Part shown: positions 1 through 12,212 of the stretch, one piece after another
Layout: the number at the start of each line of letters is the position of its first letter
Numbering within the stretch: the stretch's first letter is position 1
From: Serpula lacrymans var. lacrymans S7.9
Lineage: Eukaryota > Basidiomycota > Agaricomycetes > Boletales > Serpulaceae
Length of the DNA: 64,000 nt
Assembly (NCBI RefSeq): GCF_000218685.1
Contig: NW_006763296.1
Location: forward strand, 1,384,907-1,448,906
Direction: 5' to 3'
Notes under the pieces: generated by a model
What the model was told of the DNA's origin: nothing
Databases searched by the model: none
The model's input: the letters and a program-made list of their open reading frames with translations, nothing else
Program-made: the position numbers and the translations under genes

Positions 1-1260
1 GCGAAGACATCAGCGCCGAAAGGAACGTTGTAACCCGATACGGCGGCCAAGGAAGCAATGGAATAGGGCAGAAGGAGTGTGATGAAAGCTGTAAATTAAT
101 GAGTACTGGATGAACTAAACTATGGATTGTGACTAACCAAAGGGATACCTAAAAAGCGGTGCTTAGTAACTATGCATAGATCTGGATGGAATAATGTCTT
201 ACCACAACAAGCTCCTTGCGATAGCGCCAATGAAGCGATCATACTCCTCGAAGTTGCTGACAGAGCTCCAACGCTCCTCAGGATTAAGGGTAAATTTGAT
301 GCTACCCTTGATCTGTAGGGTGCCGCGAAGGACAAGAAAAATGAGAGAATATAACGTAACCGAAAACAGGGCGCCAAGAAGAATCTGCACCATGTCGTCA
401 GTTAGCATTATTTATTTCGTAGGAATGCGCTTACTGGGAGAGCATCGAAGACAAAGACGAGAGCAGGATGAGAACTCGTGACGCCACATGAGATTCCTTG
501 TGGGCCATAGATAGTACTTAAACCTTGTTTCTTTAAGGGAGCTAGGCCTATTCAAGTCCAAGGCAATGCCAACGTCAACGATTTTCTTCGATTTTCTCAA
601 AACATCAGCCTCACCAAATGCAAAAGACGTTATCCATCCAATAGCAATCACAACGGGACTGAGCCACGAAGTCTGACGGATGCGGAGCACAAGGGAATTG
701 CAGGTATGAATAGCCATAGCGACGGTAAAGTAAGCCGTCGAGACGTTCCCAATCTCCATCAATACAGCTGTCAATGTCTTTTAGTATGAAAAACAAGGGC
801 TGAGAATTGACACAGTACCTTGTGCATCACAGAGCGAACCTTTGCACAGCAATGATATTCAGCGCTTGGTCACAGCATGACAAGGATGAAGAGACATACC
901 TGTGGTAATGCCTGACTCAGCTACCCAGCGAAACTCTACGAGCCCTGATAAGCTGATGAAGACATTGCTGAACACAAGAGCAGCAGCATAGTGACCAAGC
1001 TGCGTGCGGAAGAACAGGTTTTCAGGTGCCCTACTAGCTTTTGCATTCCCCTGGAAGAAAGGAATAGCGACCAAAATCAAGGTTCTGAGAGCGATGAAAC
1101 ATAGAGCCAAAGTGGAGAAAAGGGCAAAGATTGGTGCAGCCTACGGTGACATCAGTTAGATGAGAATAGTACATGAGATTCGGTTGCAGAATACACTCAC
1201 AACGACCGATTTGGAGTAGCCAGCAGGGAATGGTGTGAAAGTGGAGGTAGACGAGTTCAT
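1..1260 (-). CDS. Seven-transmembrane GPCR-like membrane protein (Git3/cAMP-receptor-like), 3' end beyond window
   Basis: Probable plasma-membrane receptor of the fungal Git3/cAMP-receptor-like group; the ligand cannot be inferred. The ATG at 1260 opens a short polar N-terminus, followed by hydrophobic helices. Exons read: 1201-1260, 900-1140, a 21-nt exon at 819-839 (GSLCDAQ), then one entered at an acceptor just before AVLMEIGNV, which gives continuous transmembrane sequence. A cysteine after TM3 (GSLCDAQ) and the pattern GNVSTAYFTVAMAIHT are typical of these receptors. Later exons hold YGPQGISCGV and the TM5 helix ILLGALFSVTLYSLIFLVL. The last helix (FITLLLPYSIASLAAVSGY) is at 1-90 and the gene continues off the left edge. 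The junction between about 200 and 92 could not be resolved in frame. Family call is moderate; membrane topology is strong. Confidence 0.65.
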
Positions 1261-1866
1261 ATCGTTAAAAAGGTCGTGTCTTGAAAGAATATGGTTGATT
1301 GGGCTACAGATTTATAAAAGCTGCTCGACAGCGAGGCTCTGTTCTGAGCAAGCAGAACTGGAGAAGAACGAAAGATTAGAACGGTCTAGCCGTAGTCGTA
1401 ATAGGCCTCCCAGAGGTAAAGAAAAGGGACCTGTAAAACAGAAAGAAAAATAAGGGAAACAGGTGAGAGTGGTACGAAACGAAGATGACCCGCCAGTGTT
1501 CGACACCGAGCAATCCACCCAAATCCGCTTCCAAGGTTGATTCGGCAAAGTTGGAATGATGGGACATTATATTCGTGCTAAAACGTCACCTGGCACCCAA
1601 ACTGGAGTATTACGGCCACGACAACGATCAAAGGTACCACAGTGTACTGCCTTCACTCACAGGAAAGCGCTTGTCTCGACCAACTCCATTGATCGATGCT
1701 GATGCGACATTGGTGGTTGCATTCTGTCTTGCGTTGGCGTAATCCAGTCAAACATCACATACCGTGACTGTGGTAATCTTCTCTCAGGCTCACTCTGATC
1801 ATGAAGTCCTACATGTTTGGCATCATGAATAATTTACTAATATACACTACTTAACACAAAGTAACC
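1261..1866. other. Intergenic region between receptor and polymerase eta
   Basis: It holds the receptor promoter and the 3' flank of the polymerase eta gene. No conserved reading frame, tRNA or repeat was seen. Confidence 0.5.
1311..1316 (-). promoter_or_regulatory. Candidate TATA box of the receptor gene
   Basis: On the minus strand this reads TATAAA, 51 bp upstream of the proposed ATG at 1260. The spacing implies a very short 5' UTR, so this is only a candidate. Confidence 0.3.
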
Positions 1867-4404
1867 TCACTTCTTTCTGAAAAATTTCGCTATTCCCTTT
1901 GGTTCCACCTGCTTTTTACGTCGCTTTGTGGCCCTCGACGGTGAAGACCCTTTTGAGCTCGATATATCAGCTCCAGATGACTTGGCTAAATCCTGTGCAA
2001 AATGGAAATCGTCATGTTCCATACGCAACACAGCCAGCACTCCAGCTTGGCGTGCCTCTGCCCCGCCATCTTCATCGCTCTGCTCGCCCTTATCTGGCAG
2101 AACAACCCGCTTCCCGCATCGCCCACACACAAACGACACGGACGAGTCATCGTTCGGTGGGTCGGACGACTTGCTACGTGGCTTACTGCCTGATCCAAGA
2201 GACTGGCCTTCCGTAGAGTCCCCTTCCTCGTGATTTCGTTTTAAAATCTGGTGTATTGAACCCTTGGACCTAAAGAAGCCTTCGATGCTCTGTTGTCCAG
2301 CCTCCGTCGCCTCTATATTAGTGAACGCAAGTTGCACGTTGGTCACGTAGACACTTTTGGCATCCCCTGTGACTTCCTTCCACAGCTTATCAGCAATAGC
2401 AGAGATGACATCAACCGTTATATCCCGAACAAACGGGAATGAAGCTTGCTTAGAACGCGCAGTCTCGTAGCCTGTGAATAGCTTAAATTTAGCGTTTAGA
2501 CATCAAATCTTCCTTGGGAAAACCACCTTTACGGGCGTGCAATACAATGGTTTTTGGCCATAAATTTGGGCTTGCTTCTCTAGAGTCCTTCAGTCTCAGC
2601 GCTAACTCAGCTGCTAGGACACGAAGCCAATGATGCCCCTCGGAGGGGTTGGTTATCGGCTTCGGGAGGTTTTTGGATGCTAGCATACTCTTGAACATGG
2701 CGGATTTCTCCTTCACTGAAATATGCCGTTATAGCTTTAACATAAATGAAAATGAACAGCATACCTTCGCTACGGTCTATCCCACTTGTACTTACAGGTC
2801 AAACAACGCCCAAGTGGCAGACGATTTGAAGAAAACTCACCGGAGAAGCTCGTACACCCATATTGAATTTTCGCCAAACTTGCGTTGCATTTCCTCTACA
2901 AGAGCAATTCAGTCATCAGTCTGACAATCAATCTGGCGCATTACCGAGACTGATCGTTCTGAAGTGACCTTTCATTTAAAATCAATTGATACTGAGAATG
3001 GCAGAAACACTTGCAGTAGGTCGCCGACCGTAGATACGTCGTATTCTTTGGCCAGTGCGTCACCCAGTTTACCTCCTAGAAATCGGATCTACGTCTTGTA
3101 ATGAGGTTCTGGGTTGTAGGAAAATAAAATCGTAGCACCTTTTGGAAGGGTAGCGGCCTGAGATAATTGGGGATCGCAGTGTTTCGCAAGATTGACTGTA
3201 ATGATATCAGCCTGCCAACTCAGAACATTTGGATAGACACATACTTGACTGTTCGGCTTTTTATAGGAAGCACAAAGCTAACGCCAGTAACACTTAACCT
3301 ATGGCGTGCTTGCGACAGGCAAATTAAACCAACACACCTTGGCCAAGAACTTGTTTCGTGAAATACCCTATTGTGTACTCTTTAGATAATCCGGGGTTAG
3401 AAGGGGATTGCTTTCTACGAACTGCTGATGTAGTGTAACCAAGTTTGGTGTGCACTTCTTTACGGATTTGGTCCATCAGTTCTGCAGCTATAGAGAGTGC
3501 GACATCGTGCCAGGTGGTCGAATCATCGTCCTCACCACGAAGTAGTTCCTCGCCTTCGTTTCCTGCGCTCTCCGAAGGCGTGACAGGTACGAGGAAGCCG
3601 ATAGCATTCCAACTAATAGGCGGCGGCGGCGGTAAAGGACTATCGATGCCATTGGGAGCATCATGAGGAACTTCCGCTAAATACGGGTACCGCTCAAGAA
3701 TTTTTTCGCGCACTGGGCGAGTGAAATCTATAAAGGCCTCATCTATTGATGCCTTTTCTTATCTTGACAGGTAAGACCGAGCGACAACGATAAAAGCTGG
3801 AAGTCTCACCGATTTCTCCTCCAGGCAGGTTTTCCTTGAACATGTTGATAATCTTCATACTTTCTCGCCGATAATAGTCTAAGGAAACCTATTGTATTGA
3901 AGTGTCCACATCAAATACTTTTTTTTCCCGCGTTATTTGTGTGTGGGGTCAACCACCACTTGAGAGACATACCTTATGAGTATGCGAATCGACATCATCC
4001 CAATATCCAGGCTCCTTTTGCCCCTCTTTGTAAGTTGCTACATGTACAGCGATGAGCTCTGGACACCTTTTCTTCGCGTCTTTGACTCTGTCCATCCTCG
4101 AGATGCCAAACTTGCGAGCGGGATAGTTCACCGCAATCAACGCTTCCCACTGCTGCACGACCATGGGCACGTTTGGGTCGAGGCCAAGTCTGACTTGTTC
4201 GCATGCTGCATAGAAAGCATCGCTGTCGCATAGTGCAACAACACGTAGTGGATCTTTGACACCAAGACTCTGAGATAAAATATGGCGATAGGTTATGACT
4301 GGTGTGAGGTCGTCGTAGGCATCGTCGGTGGCTTTTTCCTTTCCCTTCCAGAGAGCGCCGGCTTTCGATGGAGAAGCCAGAGACATGATGTATGATAGGC
4401 GCAC
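1867..4404 (-). CDS. RAD30: DNA polymerase eta (Y-family translesion polymerase)
   Basis: Translesion polymerase that copies past UV dimers at stalled forks in the nucleus. Exon 1 carries the metal-binding motif ALCDSDAFYAACEQVR and the finger motif VNYPARKFGISR. A later exon has the catalytic ASIDEAFIDFTRPV. Splicing restores TTSA-GISRNKFLAK, a 33-nt exon LCASYKKPNSQ, then SILRNTAIPNYLRPLPFQK and IRFLGGKLGDALAKEY (palm/thumb). After the polymerase-associated domain, the last exon has a UBZ3-type ubiquitin-binding finger (CGRC plus EHDDFHFA, that is C-x2-C and H-x3-H) and ends in a PIP-box-like tail, KGIAKFFRKK, for PCNA. The start is ATG 4404 or 4386. It is divergent from the PH-like gene with about 200 bp between them. 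All diagnostic motifs are present, so it looks intact. Confidence 0.93.
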
Positions 4405-4606
4405 GCCGACAACGTGCAGATGGTATATATAACAATGATTCAGAAGTCTTAGATTCGAGGGCTGGCAAAAGTCAAAATCAAAGATGAATGTAGAGAACAG
4501 CCATGAAGTGCATGCGCATGTGTAACGTTTCGGTGAGTCCCGCTCTCATTTCTATCCATCGCCACCAGAATACACTGTATTTCCCGAAACGTCCACAACC
4601 AGGCAT

Positions 4607-7170
4607 ATGGAATCAGACAATTATCCAGCTTTGCTCACCGTTACATGCAGATTCGGTATGTCAAATAAACGTGTTTGGAATAGGGCTCTGGCTTATAACA
4701 TGTCCAACTTTCAGTCCCATATGACCAGTGGTTCGTCACCCATGTCGATGACAGCTGGAAAGTTAAACAGGTTAAGCACTGGTTTCTCTCCAAATGCAAT
4801 TTAATACAAGAATCAGCTCCACCGAAGATTCATCGTTCGGTATCGCCTATCACTTTTGCTTCGACCACCCGTACAAAGAGCTCGCTGGATGGTAGCGGGG
4901 ATGACACCTATGAGGAAGATGAGTACGACGATGATTCCGACGACTACGATGACCTCTCCTATCATCACCAAGCACTGCGACGGCACAACCTACATTCTCG
5001 CCAGATGCTCAAGGCGTCCTTTTCTTCGAATACGTCGGACCCTCCTGGCAGCTTTCAAGCCACACTACTCGGGAAGAACACCGTGGCTGACCAGTACACA
5101 CTCCTTTCGTTTTCCACTGGAATTATTTTAGAAGATGACTTTGCCCTCTCCTGGTACAATATACATCCTTATGAACTCCTCGAGCTTCACCGTGCTGGAA
5201 CTGTAATATCTCTGCCAAGAGACGTAATCCCCGACTACGTCCAACCCTTTTTTGAAGCTAAGGTAAGGGCGTTGCGCGCCGTTTGGAACGAGAAATCGGG
5301 GCGATTTGAGTCCCCGTCTAATGTTAAGGACACTAACTACAACACACTCGGTGGCAAGGGTAAGGACAAGGCCAAACCAGATCCATTCATGACTGTATCG
5401 TCACCACGACCTGCCGAGAGGAAGAACCGTAGAGCCAAGGTAGAATGGAGAGATCGTTGGGTCATTATACACCAGGGGGTTCTCACTTTATGTAAAGATC
5501 AATCAGTGCGTACAACAAGCTTCTACTTGCCATCATAGCTGATCTGTTCAACAGGGCAGCATCCCCATGCACGCATTCCCTCTGTCTTCCTCATGCGCCC
5601 TGCGTGGGGCCGACTCCCTAGCACGAGCATGTTCAATCATAACAGAACAGCGTGTTGTATGCGTTAAGTTCCAGCCATCTGTGTCCTCACCATCATTTGT
5701 ATCACCTCCCGGCTCAGTGCCTTCATCACCCTTAACAGAACATTCCAACTTTGATCAATTCCGAAATATCGGGAAAAGTGATCGTGCGAGAGGGAAGGAG
5801 AGACAGCAGAATATCGACACTGATACGGATGGAGAGGTAGAATATAAGCCGAGGCAACAACCGTCCAGTAACTACAATCCAGAGGATATATGCCGTTCAG
5901 AGGGAGAGTGGCTTGTGTTGGACATGCTGGATGATCAGGGTAAGCACATGTGGTTCTGTATTCCAGCATCGTTTATTCTGTCTGATGTCGAATAATAAAC
6001 TAATGACTATATGCTCCAGCATTTGCAAGTATTCTTCGCATTCTCCATCGTCATTTACCGTATCCCATGTCGTCGTCGTTCATATCATCCTCATCCATAG
6101 TTACAATGCCAACTCCCAATGTTCTCTTACCAGCTATCACGCCATTCATGTATTCCTATCCCTACGACTCGCTTCCATATCCAGAATGGCGGACAAATAT
6201 CACAGAAACGGCTCGCAAGGCTGGTATGGGAGACATTGGCAAACCAATGGCGTGGGTACTTTGGGAAGAGAAGGGATTAGGGGACACGCTCATGGATAAC
6301 CTCCGCGACCAACGGCGGAGATTTACCCAAAAGATGCAGTATAGGAGGAACGGCTTACCTTCGAACGCGGATATTCGAAGCGATGATATTGACACAGACG
6401 ACAGCGAATTAGAGTGGGAAGGATGGATGAGGGATTTGGATCGCCAAGGTCGAATCAAACAGTCATTAGAGTCGCGGTCTAGTTTGGGACAGAAAAGTCC
6501 AAGCTCGGATCCTTCCACATCCTTACCTTCTCCACCTCTGTCAGATGCTTCTTCGCCTGATCGGGGACGCTCTCCAACGCTGACAACACCTTCTGCTACC
6601 TTTCCAATGAAAGTTTCTCATAACTATCTTCCTCATTCCGCATATTCCAGTCTCAGCACGTTAGTGGAGAGACCACGAACGTCCCCATCGCAAGATGTTG
6701 GAAGAATGACCATGGATATGGATAGGATGACAGTCACGACCAGTACCGTGAGCGTAGGCAGTAAACCAGCCCGGAGGCGTTCCTCGACCATCACGACTGC
6801 TATCCCCGCAAAGTTGAAGAAGGATAAGGACAAATCGGAAACGCATCAAGGTCACCGATCGCAAATGTCTGCCATGTCTCCTACCATCCTCGAACGTGGA
6901 AATATCCGTATTTCTACTGCTACATCACCGAAATCGAGGAGTAATCCTCTGATTCGCCATGCACGTTCTGGGTCGAATCTGCAGATGCGCTCTACTGCAC
7001 ATAACATCGCTGAAGTAACTTCTGATCAGGAAGGAGGGGACACTGATAATGCCACTGGTTCTGGAAGCAAGAAACGGCAGAATGGCATTATGCGTGGAAT
7101 GTCGATTCGTGCGGAGAAGTTTGTTAGAGGACTAGATTCCGCCTTGGAGTTCGTTGAAGGGAGAACCTAG
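4607..7170 (+). CDS. PH-like domain protein of unknown function
   Basis: Exon 1 (4607-4656, MESDNYPALLTVTCRF) joins at 4715 to VPYDQWFVTHVDDSWKVKQV. An acidic patch (EEDEYDDDSDDYDD) follows, then a conserved block ending in KVEWRDRWVIIHQGVLTLCKD, which looks like the first strands of a pleckstrin-homology domain (RDRW...L). A large insert and then WLVLDMLDDQ-AFASILRILHRH complete the putative fold, followed by WVLWEEKGLGDTLMDNLRDQ. The last 250 residues are Ser/Thr/Pro-rich and basic, with little predicted order. Introns include 4657-4714 and one from about 5939 to 6019, both with clean phases. A membrane-adaptor or signalling role is only inference. It could be one of the uncharacterised PH-like families specific to Agaricomycetes. 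Confidence 0.75.
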
Positions 7171-7574
7171 ACTTGATGATATTTCTCTTCATCATACTCG
7201 TAAGTGGTGTACATGATTCCGTCTAGCTCAAGCCCAATCGCTTGTACTGTTTATGTGCATGTTTTCATTTCGCTGTTCCTGTTCCCTGTTTTATTTCTCG
7301 TTCCAGATATGTACATCACATTCTTGCAAGCATATTTCGCTTTTCATCGACAGCATTTTGGTCGAAAGCAAACGAGACTGTCTTTCAGACATCAGCACGG
7401 AAGTTCTATTGAGCGGAAGCAGATCAGATCATGTGTAGCCCTAAGCTAAGGTTAAGGTCATAATCCCGTCATCGCGATAGTGGGACTGGTGCGGCAGTAT
7501 CATGATCCTTGTCAGTTGACTACTGTCATATCATACGCAAAGGCTCTTCAAAGGTTTTCTTCAACCTGCTCTTC
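7171..7574. other. Intergenic region, promoter of the Rieske/AIF gene
   Basis: AT-rich 3' flank of the PH-like gene followed by the upstream region of the oxidoreductase. Nothing else recognised. Confidence 0.45.
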
Positions 7575-10132
7575 ATGTCCTTACGCCGTTTTCTAACGCT
7601 TCAAAAATTTGTAGTTCCACAGCAGATCCGGTTGTATACACGCAACATGTCTCTTAAAACCATAGCCGTTCTCGATGACGTCGATCTCAAGGATGGTCAG
7701 ATGTATGCGCTGATCTATATCTATGCACTTGGATTTTGTGCCATGAACACTGATGAGCATATAATACAGGAAAGAAGTCAGTTTCGAAGGGGAAGGGAAG
7801 GTTTTGGTCTATAAACTGGGAGACAAGGTTCACGCAACTAGTGCTTTCTGTACTCACTACGGCGCACCTTTGGCAAAAGGTGTGCTCACAGCCGATGGTC
7901 GGATCGTATGGTGAGGTGTGCACTTCTTACAGCTAGAGCATGTCTGACGATCGTATTTGACGTCAGCCCGTGGCACGGAGGTAAGCTATATATGCATGCC
8001 GTAATACATACTTGTCCAATTAATATATATAAAATCATCTGACCTGCAGCTTGCTTCAACGTCTGCACTGGAGACATCGGTGTGTATCTTATTTATCAAA
8101 AGCCGAAAACTGTTTACTCAATACCTTGATTAGAGGACGCACCGGCACCTTCTGCCCTTCACTCATTCAAAACCAAAGTAGCAGATGGAAAGATTCATGT
8201 CACAGCAGATTCTTCCCACACGCTCAAAGCCAATATGTCTCGACCCCCTAAACTGCTCTCTCCCGGATTTCTTTCCGGTGGAAGGGGTGTCGTGATTGTA
8301 GGAGGAGGCTCTGGTACCTTCCACGCCATCGAAAGTCTAAGAGAGGTGTATACATGTCATGTATTCTGTCACAATTTGTTTTCTGACTCTTCTCAAGCAC
8401 GGATACTCTGGAAATATTACGGTGCTTTCCAAGGAGACCTACTCACCTATAGACAGGTAAGGTTTGATATCCTTCCGCTTGGACTCGGTGCAATTACCAT
8501 TACAACTTTAGAACGAAATTGAGCAAAGCGCTCATTACAGACCCTGCCAAAATTCAATGGCGCACAGCAGCAGATCTCAAGATTAAATATGGAACAACCC
8601 TTCGTACAGGCGTGGTAAGCACAGTATTTTTTTCTGGGATATGTCCTCACATAGACGTTAGACTGTCACATCGGTGGACACGTCATCGAAACAAGTTGTT
8701 CTCGACGGAGGCAAAGAAATTATATCCTATAGCAAACTCATCATTGCACCGGGAGGAACCCCACGTCGCCTTCCTGTAGAGGGTGCGGACCTGGAGAACG
8801 TATACACTTTCAGGGGCATTGAAGACGCGAAGAAAGTCGACGCTGGTATCTGCACTGCCCTTTGATTGATACCCTCGAATTTTCTAATATTATTGCAAAG
8901 CTGCCCAGGAGGGGAAACGTATGGTGGTCATTGGAAGTTCCTTCATCAGTATGGAGCTCGTTGTTGCCGTTGCAAAGCGCAAGCTTGCCTCCATCGACGT
9001 CATCGGCATGGAGGAATATCCTTTTGAAGCCGTACTTGGGAAAGAAGTCGGAAAGGGTCTAAAAAAGGTTCTTGCCTTTTTCTAGCTTCAGTCGCAGTTA
9101 CCTTATGCCCCTCCTTTATAGTATCACGAGTCTCAAGGTGTCAAATTCCACATGAACTCTAAAGTCGACAAGATCGTACCTTTGGAAACGGATTCATCGC
9201 AAGCAGGAGGGGTAGTTGTCAATGGCGAGACAATCCCCGCTGACTTCGTTATCATGGGTGTCGGTGTTGCACCTGCAACTGAATTTTTGAAGCAGAGTGG
9301 CTTTGAGCTTGAGAGTGATGGTGGTCTTAAAGTAGATGAGTATCTGCAGGTCAAGGGATTCGATGGTATCTATGCTATTGGTATGGAATTCTCTGAAAAC
9401 ATTGATAAAAGCGATCTTGATAAGTGATTATTAGGTGACGTCGCGGTTTACCCTCAGCACAAGACAGGGGAAAGTAGAAGGATTGAGCATTGGAATGTGA
9501 GTTCCAGATATTAGTGCTTCTTATCTTCTGGATATCTGATCTTTTGTACGTGCGCATAGGTTGCAGGGAATCATGGCCGTGCTGTAGGGAAGACGATTTC
9601 TGGAGATCCACAACCATTCGTGAAGGTTCCTGTTTTCTGGAGTGCCCGTGAGTGTGTGCACTCCTTTATCAATTTTACGAGCTAAGGGCCTGGCTTACAG
9701 AGGGCCAGCAATTGCGATACTGTGGTTTGGGTTCTGGTTATGATGATATCATTATCAACGGAAATCCGGATGAGATGAAGGTAATCTTGATCGTCCTGTG
9801 TTTGTCAGGATCTTGATGAACATTGCTTTTAGTTCATTGCATACTATGTCAAGGCAGGCAACGTTGTTGCAGTATCCAGGTATGTCACTGCACAGTCGAT
9901 TAGATTTACACGTCTCACACATCTCGTAGCATGCAAAATGATCCAGTCGTTAGCAAAGCTTCTGAGTTGCTTAGGCTGGAATTGATGCCATCGCCCGAAG
10001 AGTTAAGGGCTGGAAAGGTTAGGACCATCATCACATGAGATTGGCTGTAAACTCACATCGATAACCCCACAGAGCATCCTTGATGTTGATATCTCGGGCA
10101 CGGGGGCTAAAGCACGAGTTGAATCTGCGTGA
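7575..10132 (+). CDS. Rieske [2Fe-2S]-FAD/NAD(P)-dependent oxidoreductase, AIFM3-like
   Basis: AIF/ferredoxin-reductase family flavoprotein with an N-terminal Rieske domain, expected to move electrons from NAD(P)H through FAD and [2Fe-2S]. The first 24 residues (MSLRRFLTLQKF...RLYTRN) are basic and amphipathic, like a mitochondrial presequence; an alternative start at 7647 would drop them. The Rieske ligands are CTHYG and CPWHG, the second set mostly on a 14-nt exon (7967-7980). The FAD motif VVIVGGGSGTFHA follows, then SYSKLIIAPGGTPRRLP, the NAD-binding strand RMVVIGSSF and a C-terminal AIF dimer-type domain. The frame closes at SGTGAKARVESA (stop 10130-10132). At least ten short introns. 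Physiological substrate unknown; an animal-type role in cell death should not be assumed. Confidence 0.88.
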
Positions 10133-10422
10133 TCAAAGAATAATATGGCGCTGCCGGTAGTGTCGGTAGGAAATGCAAAGAAGTTTATCCATGTTGTAAA
10201 GAAATTCTGTCATACGCGGTCGTCAGTGATTCTGACATTGGCTTTATGATCATGTACAATGTACCCTAGTGGAAATGAGTATTGGAGAAGGTGATATATC
10301 GAGATTTAGCTGCGATGTGGAATTGAAGGGAACTTGCAAACCCCAAGTCAAGTTTTACGTAACCTTGGATTTACCGAGCCGAGGTTCTCATCTGCACCCT
10401 TAGTGTCTTGATCCTGACACTC

Positions 10423-11779
10423 ATGTCACCCTTTCAGTCCTGGTTCTCAAATATAATGAACTTCAAATCTGGTATGTCGCCCCGCATTCATGATGACATG
10501 ACAGACCACTAATGCCGATATTTCCCAGACTCTAGTCCAGAAGCAGGACAGTCAGCCCATGACCCAGTCGCACCCAACGAGGTCCAATATCCTTCAGAAA
10601 GCCTCAAATCTGAATCTGAAGATACGATTGTTCACATTTCATATGATCCTTTGAATCCCCCGCCTCACCCGGGAGCCAATTGGACGCGGTTCATATGTAT
10701 AAGCGACACTCATTCAAGTACTTTTAATATCCCTCATGGGGACGTTTTACTCCATTCTGGGGATTTGAGTAAAATGGGCCGGGAAGATCAAATAAAGATT
10801 ACTGTAGAGTGGTTACGAGCACAGCCCCACCCTGTCAAAATGTACGGAACTTGATAATGGCAAGCGTGCACCGACTTACTGGCTGGTAGCATCATTGCAG
10901 GAAATCATGACTTGCCTCTGCATCAAGAATGGTATAAATCAGCCTATCGCATGTTTCATGGCACAAAAAAGGAGGTAAGTGCGTGCAAATTTTGTGTCCT
11001 ATTAAGATAAACTGACTCAGAAGCTTTCATTACATCAGTCATGCTCTCGTATCCGGTCACTAGTAGACAGCAAATTGAATCGAAAACACGGCCTTGTATA
11101 CCTTCAAGACGAGTCACACACTTTTCAGGCGAAGGAGGGAGGACGAACATGGTCGATCTATGGATCTCCTGTACGTTTAGTTTCTATCATTGCTGGGTGA
11201 TGTGTGAAAATTCTTCGTATCAAAATAGTGGCAGCCATACTACGGAGGATGGGCATTCAACTACATGCCAGGAGACGAAGCAGATGGTCCGCTCATTTCG
11301 TATTGATGGCTTTTGCACTGAAGATTCATAGTTGTGCATAGCTCTAGTCTCCAAGATCCCTGAAGTGGATATTCTGTGAGCCACCTCCTGTAATATCATT
11401 CCGCAGCTGATAATAGCCTTCACGTTTACCGCCCAGTTTGACGCATGGCCCACCTCACATGCTTCTAGACGAGGCCCTGAGCGGTGGCCATGTTGGATGT
11501 TCATCTCTCAGCACACACCTATCTCGCATGGCAAAGCCTCCTCGTTTACACGTTTTTGGCCATATCCACGAGGGTCACGGAGCTTTGATGCATTCGTGGT
11601 CGCCAAGTGATTCGGAACCGAGTGCGGGACGACATCCTTCAAGATCGACTATCACGGTTAATGCAGCCAATTACCCCATGGGCCCCAAAGCTCGATTACC
11701 CAACAACACGTCTGTGCCGTGCGGTGGTCTTGGCTTTCAACCAGTAATCGTGGACTTCCTGGATGTCACAGAGGCCTAG
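10423..11779 (+). CDS. Metallophosphoesterase, Mpped1/2-like (calcineurin-like fold)
   Basis: Predicted dinuclear-metal phosphodiesterase. Metal ligands appear in order: ISDTHS (D-x-H), LLHSGDLS (GD), IIIAGNHD (GNHD), DILLTHGPPH (H) and HVFGHIHEG (GH-x-H). Exon 1 (MSPFQSWFSNIMNFKS) splices in phase to DSSPEAGQSAHD. The acceptor CTGGTAG before CATCATTGCAG gives KIIIAGNHD. A spacer loop (VYLQDESHTF...WSIYGSPW) matches the Mpped group, which hydrolyses cyclic or other phosphodiesters; the natural substrate is unclear. The C-terminus (TVNAANYPMGPK, GFQPVIVDFLDV) is the usual terminal strand pair. It follows the Rieske/AIF gene in the same direction by about 290 bp and converges on the membrane protein gene at 12213. 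Confidence 0.85.
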
Positions 11780-12212
11780 ACTGCATCAAGAAAGGAGAAT
11801 GTGATACATGTATACATGTGTCCTCGTATCACGTCGCCCTATATACGAGGCCTGGGTCGACGTGACACTTTTAGAGGTGAGATGTAACTGCCCCATAGTT
11901 GTAGGTGTCAAGGCACTAGATCTTGCGCTTACAGGGTCATGTCTGCTACTATCCGTTCCTTTTATGTATTATAATACCTATAATGCAGTGTATGCGCTGC
12001 TTTGTCGTTCATAGAGCTACAGATGTAGTAGAGGGAGATTTTACAATACGTGCTACAGTGTACATAGTAATCTTCGTGCTTAAAGGCCTTTGTTTATTAT
12101 TTCTGCAGTGTGCTATGCTGAGATGACTGTGCTGGACTCAACAGGCCAGGCCCACACTATCCCTGCAATAGAGCAATGAGCGGGGCAAATACACGGGTAG
12201 TGAGTGCAAATC
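11780..12212. other. Convergent intergenic region
   Basis: The 3' flanks of two genes pointing at each other. The open frames here are short and lack conservation cues; no RNA gene was seen. Confidence 0.4.

Noticed and set aside
8862..9062. Separate short gene inside the Rieske/AIF locus
   Set aside because: It is an out-of-frame reading of exons of the same oxidoreductase, whose correct frame continues through NAD-binding motifs.
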